Program-made: the position numbers and the translations under genes
The notes under the pieces: generated by a model
The model's database searches: none
The model's input: only the letters and a program-made list of their open reading frames with translations
Told to the model about the DNA's origin: nothing
Assembly (NCBI GenBank): GCA_950097015.1
Contig: CATNEN010000030.1
Location: 2,093,001 to 2,157,000, forward strand
Length of the DNA stretch: 64,000 nt
DNA from: Macrostomum hystrix
Taxonomy: Eukaryota > Platyhelminthes > Macrostomidae
Direction of reading: 5' to 3'
In this document: one piece after another, positions 56,347 to 64,000 of the stretch
How positions within the stretch are numbered: position 1 is the stretch's first letter
Layout: every line of letters starts with the position of its first letter

Positions 56347-57372
56347 ATGGGTTCAGTTTCCTCATTGATCCCGGACGAGAAGCAAATCAGAGATATTAAA
56401 CGAGAGACTGGCTGTAAGTTTGCTGAGCTTTTTATGTGCATTGTGCTTCATATAGGGAGCATTTTCTCCACTCCCTGAGAATCGCTCTCCACTGTCTGAG
56501 AATCGCTCTCCACTGTCTGAGAGTCGCTCTCCACTGTCTGAGAGTCGCTCTCCACTGTCTGAGAGTCGCTCTCCACTGTCTGAGAATCGCTCTCCACTCC
56601 CTGAGAATCGCTCTCCACTCCCTGAGAATCGCTCTCCACTGTCTGAGAATCGCTCTCCACTGTCTGAGAATCGCTCTCCACTGTCTGATCATCGTTCTTC
56701 ACTCCCTGAGAGTCGCTCTTCACTCATTTAAAAAAGCTAATATTTGGTATTGTTTTTGCACACCTCTCTACTTACAGTAGAAATGCGAAACTCCTTAGTA
56801 TTTTTCCCGCTTGATTTCCTGTCTGCGCAGTCAGCAAAGAGCAGCTGCACCGTCTGTACAGTCGTTTCATCGCGCTGGACAAGCAGAGCGAAGGTAGCCT
56901 GAGGCGGGAAGACCTGGAGCGAATCCCTGAGCTGTTCGTCAATCCTGTCAGCCAGTTCCTGCTGGACGCATTCTTTCGCGATCGTCAAGAAATCAACTTT
57001 GTCGACTTTGTGAAACTGCTGGCCATCTTCAGGCCCGTAGAAGACAACCAAGGCGATGCTGGCTGTGCTATTAATAGCCGACAGGCTAAGCTGCAGTTTC
57101 TGTTCAACATGTACGACCTGGATCGTGACGGCGAGATCGGCGTCGATGAGGTTAATCGGATGCTGGAGGAGCTGCTAGGCAGGCATAGCAGACCCGAGCA
57201 GCTGCAGGCCATCGCCAGGCGCATTGTGCACGAGGCCGTCTTGGACTACGCTGCCACCGAGGGCGAGCAGTTGACAAAGACCGCCGGCATCGATTCCATC
57301 TCGTTTGCTGTGTTTGTGCACGCAATGCGCGAGGTTGACGACCACCAGCTGTCAATTTGCTTTCTAAACTGA
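56347..57372 (+). CDS. CHP1: Calcineurin B homologous protein (CHP1-like), two exons
   Basis: EF-hand protein that in other animals binds Na+/H+ exchangers and regulates membrane traffic. Exons 56347-56413 and 56831-57372 join in phase 1 (GGC T / TC AGC, giving ETGFSKEQ) to 202 residues, against 195 in the mammalian protein. It starts MGSVSS, an N-myristoylation signal with Gly2. SKEQLHRLYSRFIALDKQSE and RIPELFVNPVSQFLLDAFF form the degenerate EF1/EF2 half. EF3 has a full loop (D118, D120, D122, G123, E124, E129; DLDRDGEIGVDE). EF4, which binds calcium in CHP1, is lost: the expected D-rich loop is replaced by a longer stretch, LDYAATEGEQLTKTAGIDSI, with no DxDxD. The protein ends LSICFLN, in place of the usual MSIRFLH-like end. 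A 20-bp minisatellite fills the intron, and another array begins directly after the stop. Confidence 0.92.
56462..56727. repeat. 20-bp minisatellite in the CHP1 intron
   Basis: About 13 copies of CTCTCCACTGTCTGAGAATC-type units (20 bp), with CTCC in place of GTCT in some. Lies inside intron 56414-56830. A diverged set of the same unit occurs at 52723-52796. Confidence 0.95.
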
Positions 57373-57377
57373 ACTCA

Positions 57378-58908
57378 AAGTTCCAATCTAACTGCTGCAG
57401 ATTATAATCTAACTGCTGCAGGTTCTAATCTAACTGCTGCAGATTCTAATCTAACTGCTGCAGGTTCTAATCTAACTGCTGCAGATTCTAATCTAACTGC
57501 TGCAGATTCTAATCTAACTACTGCAGATTCTAATCTAACTGGTGCAGATTTTAGTCTAACTGCTGCAGGTTCTAATCTAACTGCTGCAGATTCTAATCTA
57601 ACTACTGCAGATTCTAATCTAACTGGTGCAGATTTTAATCTAACTGCCGTAGATTATAATCTGACTGCCGTAGATTCTAATCTAACTGCCGTAGATTATA
57701 ATCTGACTGCCGTAGATTCTAATCTGACTGCTGCAGATTCCAATCTGACTGCTGCAGATTCTAATCTAACTGCGGTAGATTCCAATCTGACTGTTGCAGA
57801 TTCTAATCTAACTGCGGTAGATTATAATCTGACTGCCGTAGATTCTAATCTGACTGCTGCAGATTCCAATCTGACTGCTGCAGATTCTAATCTAACTGGT
57901 GCAGATTTTAGTCTAACTGCTGCAGGTTCTAATCTAACTGCTGCAGATTCTAATCTAACTACTGCAGATTCTAATCTAACTGGTGCAGATTTTAATCTAA
58001 CTGCCGTAGGTTATAATCTGACTGCCGTAGATTCTAATCTAACTGCCGTAGATTATAATCTGACTGCCGTAGATTCTAATCTGACTGCTGCAGATTCCAA
58101 TCTGACTGCTGCAGATTCTAATCTAACTGCGGTAGATTCCAATCTGACTGTTGCAGATTCTAATCTAACTGCGGTAGATTATAATCTGACTGCCGTAGAT
58201 TCTAATCTGACTGCTGCAGATTCCAATCTGACTGCTGCAGATTCTAATCTAACTGCGGTAGATTCCAATCTGACTGTTGCAGATTCTAATCTAAATGCGG
58301 TAGATTATAATCTGACTGCCGTAGATTCTAATCTGACTGCTGCAGATTCCAATCTGACTGCTGCAGATTCTAATCTAACTGCGGTAGATTCCAATCTGAC
58401 TGTTGCAGATTCTAATCTAACTGCGGTAGATTATAATCTGACTGCCGTAGATTCTAATCTGACTGCTGCAGATTCCAATCTGACTGCTGCAGATTCTAAT
58501 CTAACTGGTGCAGATTTAGTCTAACTGCTGCAGGTTCTAATCTAACTGCTGCAGATTCTAATCTAACTACTGCAGATTCTAATCTAACTGGTGCAGATTT
58601 TAATCTAACTGCCGTAGATTATAATCTGACTGCCGTAGATTCTAATCTAACTGCCGTAGATTATAATCTGACTGCCGTAGATTCTAATCTGACTGCTGCA
58701 GATTCCAATCTGACTGCTGCAGATTCTAATCTAACTGCGGTAGATTCCAATCTGACTGTTGCAGATTCTAATCTAACTGCGGTAGATTATAATCTGACTG
58801 CCGTAGATTCTAATCTGACTGCTGCAGATTCCAATCTGACTGCTGCAGATTCTAATCTAACGGCGGTAGATTCCAATCTGACTGTTGCAGATTCTAATGA
58901 AGTCGCTG
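57378..58908. repeat. 21-bp minisatellite with higher-order structure, 1.5 kb
   Basis: About 73 copies of a 21-bp unit (AATCTAACTGCTGCAGATTC-type), starting within a few bases of the CHP1 stop. Marker variant GGTGCAGATTTTAGTC occurs at 57541, 57898 and, with one base lost, 58507. These are 357 and 609 bp apart, exactly 17 and 29 units, so blocks of units have been duplicated together. Confidence 0.97.
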
Positions 58909-59272
58909 CACTGTGAAAAAGCAAGATTCCCTGATATTAATTGTTTTTTTGCAACTTCTGTTATCGTTTGCATATCTTGACTTTCGCCAATCTCGCTACT
59001 ACAAGTAGACTCACGCGCATATTTGTATTGTTTTGCTTATTGCTGAATTCTATACAAAGCTGTTAGACCGTTAATAGCTAAATAATGCAGAATTTCCTTC
59101 ATTCTTCCTGCTTAGAAAGGTTCTGTATTTTTGTTTTTTTTTGTTAAGTTCATTGGACTTGTAGATTGGCCTTTTATTAAAATTACGTTATCCCTATTTT
59201 GCTTTTCATCTGTTCGCTTCTTAGTTTTTACAATGCTTTAGAAGTATTCATTGTCCTTTTGTTTGCTTGAGT

Positions 59273-60012
59273 CACAGCTGAGTTTAGAGACTGTCACAGC
59301 TGAGATTGTAGACTGTCACAGCTGAGATTGGAGACTGTCACAGCTGAGATTGGAGACTGTCACAGCTGAGATTGGAGACTGTCACAGCTGAGATTGGAGA
59401 CTGTCACAGCTGAGATTGTAGACTGTCACAGCTGAGATTGGAGACTGTCACAGCTGAGATTGGAGACTGTCACAGCTGAGATTAGTAGACTGTCACAGCT
59501 GAGATTGGAGACTGTCACAGCTGAGATTGTAGACTGTCACAGCTGAGATTGGAGACTGTCACAGCTGAGATTGGAGACTGTCACAGCTGAGATTGGAGAC
59601 TGTCACAGCTGAGTTTAGAGACTGTCACAGCTGAGATTGTAGACTGTCACAGCTGAGATTGTAGACTGTCACAGCTGAGATTGTAGACTGTCACAGCTGA
59701 GATTGGAGACTGTCACAGCTGAGTTTAGAGACTGTCACAGCTGAGATTGTAGACTGTCACAGCTGAGATTGTAGACTGTCACAGCTGAGATTGTAGACTG
59801 TCACAGCTGAGATTGTAGACTGTCACAGCTGAGTTTAGAGACTGTCATAGCTCAGATTGTAGACTGTCACAGCTGAGATTGTAGACTGTCACAGCTGAGA
59901 TTGTAGACTGTCACAGCTGAGATTGTAGACTGTCACAGCTGAGATTGTAGACTGTCACAGCTGAGATTGGAGACTGTCACAGCTGAGATTGTAGACTGTC
60001 ACAGCTGAGATT
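59273..60012. repeat. 22-bp minisatellite, about 34 copies
   Basis: Unit GACTGTCACAGCTGAGATTG plus TA or GA (22 bp), with GAGTTTAGA variants at intervals. Every unit has CAGCTG and CTGTCA. Lies between the CHP1-like and cytochrome b5-like genes. Confidence 0.97.
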
Positions 60013-60638
60013 GCTATGACTAAGATTTTATATATACCCAAAAGGAGAAACGTAATTGTCTGTTTAATAATGAGTTAGTGACGATGGCGTTATATTGAAC
60101 TATGATGGTTGGCTTTTTTGCCAAAATGCTCGTAGATTCAACTTTTCAATTGTAAATCATTTGGAGCATTTCTAATAGAGCTACTTTGCACACGTCTGTA
60201 AGATGCCGTTGTGTGCTGATTACTGAACTTTCCTGATTAAAACACATATTATATAATTATGTATATTTAACTAACTTACTGTGAGTCTGCGCTACCAGCT
60301 CAACTGGACAATAATAATGGCTTCGTCATCTTTAGTGCCAGGAGTATATTTCAAACATAATTGGCTATGTTTTATTGGCTGTCACATTGTTCTTTTGCAA
60401 TCAAAGCAACAGATTTTTGTTACACGGTAGATCTAGCATAGCATGCGGTGGCTGTCTGCCAATAAATCTGTGCTTGCTTCGGAATTCTAAATCTAGTTCT
60501 CCTCTTGCCTGGCGCGTCACGTGACCGATATTGTGCAATGTAGGCGGGGCCGATTCTGCCTGAGATAGTGTCAGCAGGCGGCGATTGCCTGTAGAAACAG
60601 CTAGAACTGGCTGACACCACTTTTTGGGCTTGAAAAAT
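60013..60638. other. No gene seen; presumed cytochrome b5 upstream region
   Basis: AT-rich, becoming GC-rich at 60500-60600 with a CACGTGACC (60518) close to the start of the next gene. Confidence 0.4.
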
Positions 60639-61650
60639 ATGCTTGAATCACGGCAGACAGTTAAACTGGCAAATCAAGTCTCAAAGCCTTCCAACCCTGA
60701 TCAACTAGTTATGGATTCCTGCATCTGCTTCGTTCAACGCCATTCGGCTGAGACCGCAGCAGCGGCCAGCCCGGCATCCACCAGCGACCAGCCACTGCCA
60801 GTTTACAGTCGCGAGCAGGTCAGCTGGCACGCAAACAGCGACAGCTGCTGGATTGTCATCGACGAGATTGTGTACGACGTGACCGACTTTCTCAAACAGG
60901 TTGGAATGCAGTCGCTAATAACGGCTTTTTCTGAATCTGTGATGCGTTCTGAACTGGTTTATGTTTCATAGAAAGCCAATTAACAGTAGGACTACAAAGC
61001 CATTTTGCCGGCCGGGGATTCCACCCTGACAATTATTTGTGTTGCACCTGAACCTGAGCAACGCAAGCACACGAAACTCAAAACAAAGCGGGCAGACTTT
61101 CTGTTGCTCATCTTCTGAAACAAGAATCAAGTCGCTAGCCCTTCAGACCGTCGAGATATTCAACGGTTCTGGCCGAAGGTCAGATTTTTCACATAAGAGC
61201 TAGTGCATTTAATACGCCTCAGTGTGGCCTTGCCAAGCCTTCAAAGTTTATTAGCAAGTCACCCGAATGTGCCTGAATCATCTCCGTCTTCAGCGGTCAC
61301 TCACCCTTATCTAGACGGGGAAAATCTCCCGTGATAGTTCTACTGTTATAGGAGAATATCAATTAATATAATTGTTTAATTTCCGGCTCGACGTGATGTA
61401 CTTAGAGTAGCAAACGAAACATTTTCCATTCGAAGTTCAAGTCCTCTCGCAATAAACACGTCACGATATATTATTCAACACGCGCCGACCGCAGCACCCG
61501 GGCGGAGTCGACGTCCTGTTGGAGAACGCCGGCGCCGACTGCACCGAGGCGTTCAAGAACACCGGGCACAGCGCGGCCGCACGGCAGCAACTGGCCGGCT
61601 ATGCTATTGGCCGGCTGCCGTGCCGCAAACCGAGTGCGTCTATTGGCTGA
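60639..61650 (+). CDS. Soluble cytochrome b5-like haem protein, two exons
   Basis: Exons 60639-60899 and 61495-61650 join in phase 0 (261 + 156 nt) to 138 residues; a second ATG at 60711 would give 114. The cytochrome b5 fold reads YSREQVSWHANSDSCWIVID, EIVYDVTDFLKQ | HPGGVDVLLENAGADCTEAF, KNTGHSAAARQQL. The two haem-ligand histidines are the H of HPGG, the first residue of exon 2, and the H of TGHS. The protein stops at RKPSASIG shortly after the domain, so the C-terminal membrane anchor of microsomal b5 is absent. A small electron carrier or a haem-binding partner is likely; the specific partner is unknown. The intron is 595 nt with a GTTGGA donor and GACCGCAG acceptor. Confidence 0.85.
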
Positions 61651-61844
61651 TTCTGAAGCAATAGCCTGTGAGCTATTGAGGACTGATTACTCAAAGCTAG
61701 AGCTGACCTAGTGAATCGAAAACCTTGTATTCACGCCACACGTGCCACCTGTTATTACGAGGATACAAACTCTGTGACTGGATTAGCCAATCTTAAATCC
61801 CCACAATAAAGTCGCTATGAAAAAACCCCACAGTAAATTAGCCA
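61651..61844. other. Diverged edge of the 41-bp array
   Basis: Fragments of the array unit (TTAGCCAA, TAAAGTC, CCCCAC) appear in degraded order, suggesting decayed monomers. Confidence 0.4.
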
Positions 61845-62713
61845 ACATAAAAGTCCCACTCTTAGGAGACTCCTAAGACTTATCCAAACTAAAAGTCCCA
61901 CTCTTAGGAGACTCCTAAGATTATCCAAACTAAAAGTCCCACTCTTAGGAGACTCCTAAGACTATCCAAACTAAAAGTCCCACTCTTAGGAGACTCCTAA
62001 GACTATCCAAACTAAAAGTCCCACTCTTAGGAGACTCCTAAGACTATCCAAACTAAAAGTCCCACTCTTAGGAGACTCCTAAGACTATCCAAACTAAAAG
62101 TCCCATTCTTAGGAGACTCCTAAGACTATCCAAACTAAAAGTCCCACTCTTAGGAGACTCCTAAGACTATCCAAACTAAAAGTCCCACTCTTAGGAGACT
62201 CCTAAGGCTATCCAAACTAAAAGTCCCACTCTTAGGAGACTCCTAAGATTATCCAAACTAAAAGTCCCACTCTTAGGAGACTCCGAAGATTATCCAAACT
62301 AAAGTCCCACTCTTAGGAGACTCCCAAGATTATCCAAACTAAAAGTCCCACTCTTAGGAGACTCCTAAGATTATCCAAACTAAAAGTCCCACTCTTAGGA
62401 GACTCCTAAGATTATCCAAACTAAAAGTCCCATTCTTAGGAGACTCCTAAGACTATCCAAACTAAAAGTCCCACTCTTAGGAGACTCCTAAGACTATCCA
62501 AACTAAAAGTCCCACTCTTAGGAGACTCCTAAGGCTATCCAAACTAAAAGTCCCACTCTTAGGAGACTCCTAAGGCTATCCAAACTAAAAGTCCCACTCT
62601 TAGGAGACTCCTAAGGCTATCCAAACTAAAAGTCCCACTCTTAGGAGACTCCTAAGACTATCCAAACTAAAAGTCCCATTCTTAGGAGACTCCTAAGATT
62701 ATCCAAACTAAAA
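61845..62713. repeat. 41-bp minisatellite with an internal palindrome
   Basis: About 21 copies of a 41-bp unit: ACTAAAAGTCCCACT, then CTTAGGAGACTCCTAAG, then AC/AT/GC + TATCCAA. The middle 17 bp is a perfect 8-bp inverted repeat around one A. The stem is intact in almost every copy; exceptions are CTCCGAAG and CTCCCAAG in adjacent copies near 62,280-62,330. Confidence 0.97.
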
Positions 62714-63299
62714 GTCCCACAGCATGGTAAAGCCAAAATCCAATCACTTGGTCCCAACCCGAAAGTTGTGAAGCATGGATTAATATAATTGATTAATTCT
62801 GATTAATACTGCAATTCATTTGTTTATTGTACATATTGTACTGATGCAAAGGCGTGCGGATGAGTTTACGCCAAATCTTCTCAATTTTGTTTTACACAGC
62901 AATCGCCTGCTGTACCAGAGTAAAACAGCACCGATGCTCAATGCCACCAGATGTTTTCAACAAATCCCGTTGATTTTTCAAAATTAATAACGATATAAAT
63001 AAACGTTAACTCATGTTGTCTCATCGTTACCGGCAGTTAATTAACTAGCCAGTTAAAAAATGCGAACATGCTACTTAAAGTATTTGCTTCGTTTATTTTG
63101 AACAGTATGGTTTCGACGCGGCCAATTTTAATTCGCGACTGAGAATCTTATTATACTACTTTTATAGCCCAATAAGTAGGATGGTGAGAAAATGTCGCTG
63201 AATTGTAGCTAAATATTCTTTACAGCTCTTTAATTGTCACTTATTATTATTATACAACAGATAATAAACATGAGCAATGCATGAAGTTGAGAACTGTGC
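62714..63299. other. No gene seen
   Basis: AT-rich spacer, likely including the CSTF1 3' UTR at its right end. Confidence 0.5.
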
Positions 63300-63643
63300 T
63301 CACTCATTTAGAGCCTTCTTATACCAGAAGCGAGCCCTGTGATCGTCGGAGCAGCTGATAAAAGCAGGCATTGTGTTGGAGTGGGTGATGAATCGGACCA
63401 CACCATTGTGCGACAGCGCCAGCAGTCGCTGACGATCGGCGCTGCGCGAGTCCCAGCAGCAGAGCGACTTGGTGGCCTCGTCCTGGAACACCACGAAGTC
63501 CTCGGTGTGGTTGAACACGGCGTTGGTCCGGTGGCTTTGGCGACCGCTGGCGCCGGCGCCAGTGTAGGTGATGAGGGGCCGGCCGGTGCTCAGTTCCCAC
63601 AGCTTCACAAGCGAGTCCTTGCCTGAGCTCAGAATGTACTTGC
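63300..63643 (-). CDS. CSTF1: Cleavage stimulation factor subunit 1, last exon only
   Basis: The minus strand from the acceptor TTAAACCAG (exon starts at 63643) to TAG/TGA at 63300 encodes the C-terminal WD40 repeats of CstF-50: [78 protein letters not shown] and [15 protein letters not shown]. These match the family closely over about 113 residues. The protein is a subunit of the nuclear mRNA 3'-end cleavage complex. Earlier exons are outside the window to the right; the intron holds a SINE copy. The first partial codon shows the preceding exon ends in phase 1. Confidence 0.93.
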
Positions 63644-63807
63644 CTGGTTTAATGGCAAAGAGACGGCGAGTGGGCTCGTAAAACTGACCGATTTTAATGG
63701 TCATTTTCTGATGACAGATGTCAACAGGTGATCATAATGACAGCAGTTGATGAACTATTTAACTAACCACTAACCAATCATTAAACTACAGGTTTCTTCA
63801 GCTATTG

Positions 63808-64000
63808 ACGAATGACACTAGACCCGAGGAGGCAATTCTGCCCATTTCGCTGACTCCTGAGCACACACGCACACAGACACTGTACGCAGGCACACACATT
63901 GTCAGGCAGTTGTACACTTCACTGTGCCTTGGAGGTTGGCCCTCAATGGCGTAAATTGCACGAAAAATCTCCAAGCCTTCTCTCCGCGGCTGCGCCCCAA
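63808..64000 (-). mobile_element. tRNA-derived SINE, family A, copy 4, cut by the window edge
   Basis: Tail and body (GACACTAGACCC, GAGGAGGCAATTCTGCCCA, TCGCTGACTCCTGAGCACAC, GCCTTGGAGGTTGGCCCTCA, CTCTCCGCGGCTGCGCCCC) match copy 2. The tRNA-like head lies beyond the right edge. It sits in an intron of CSTF1. Confidence 0.85.

Noticed and set aside
56432-56780. Repeat ORFs in the CHP1 intron
   Set aside because: Bounded by well-supported splice sites; open only by the 20-bp unit.

Overview
The window is nuclear DNA of an animal. Genes are interrupted by GT-AG introns, use the standard genetic code, and encode metazoan families (TOP3A, CEP164, an FRMD1/6-type FERM protein, SLC43, CHP1, CSTF1). 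Intergenic DNA is full of minisatellites, tRNA-derived SINEs and remnants of DNA transposons. The repeat load, moderate GC content and glutamine/proline homopolymers would fit a repeat-rich lophotrochozoan such as a free-living flatworm. That taxonomic guess is weak; nothing read here is diagnostic.

Layout. 1-725: a 34-bp tandem array. 2.7-4.7 kb (+): a probable PX-domain gene tail, then a three-exon SAM-domain gene. 10.5-12.3 kb (-): a TRP-like channel. 13.6-14.2 kb (-): a single-pass membrane protein with PPxY motifs. 14.8-20.0 kb (-): topoisomerase III alpha in five exons, with a 30-bp minisatellite, an inverted SINE pair and a hAT-type transposon end in its introns. 22.9-23.8 kb (+): a MITE beside an unrecognised gene. 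25.4-27.4 kb (-): a second TRP-like copy, frameshifted. 28.4-28.8 kb: a mariner fossil. 30.6-31.1 kb (-): a PLAC8-family gene, followed by a 1.6-kb GAACCA/GAACCT array. 35.3-37.7 kb (-): a short CEP164. 38-44.4 kb: gene-poor. 44.4-63 kb (+): FRMD1/6-like, SLC43-like, CHP1-like and cytochrome b5-like genes, with about half the DNA in tandem arrays. 63.3-63.6 kb (-): the last exon of CSTF1, running off the right edge.

The genes do not form a pathway; this is an ordinary mixed metazoan neighbourhood. Splice junctions of TOP3A, CEP164, FERM, SLC43, CHP1, cytochrome b5 and SAM genes were read directly, and exon phases agree arithmetically in each. Four conserved reading frames break at single nucleotides (TOP3A C-terminus, TRP copy 2 twice, the PPxY protein). 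This points either to residual base-calling indels or to genuine decay.

No new enzymatic or defence system was found. The most notable structures are (i) a 41-bp array carrying a perfect 8-bp inverted repeat in nearly every unit, (ii) two related 22-bp arrays 10 kb apart, (iii) a pair of TRP-like genes almost identical in the N-terminal half but strongly diverged in the membrane half, and (iv) a CHP1 homologue that has lost its fourth EF-hand and whose stop codon abuts a 1.5-kb array with higher-order structure.
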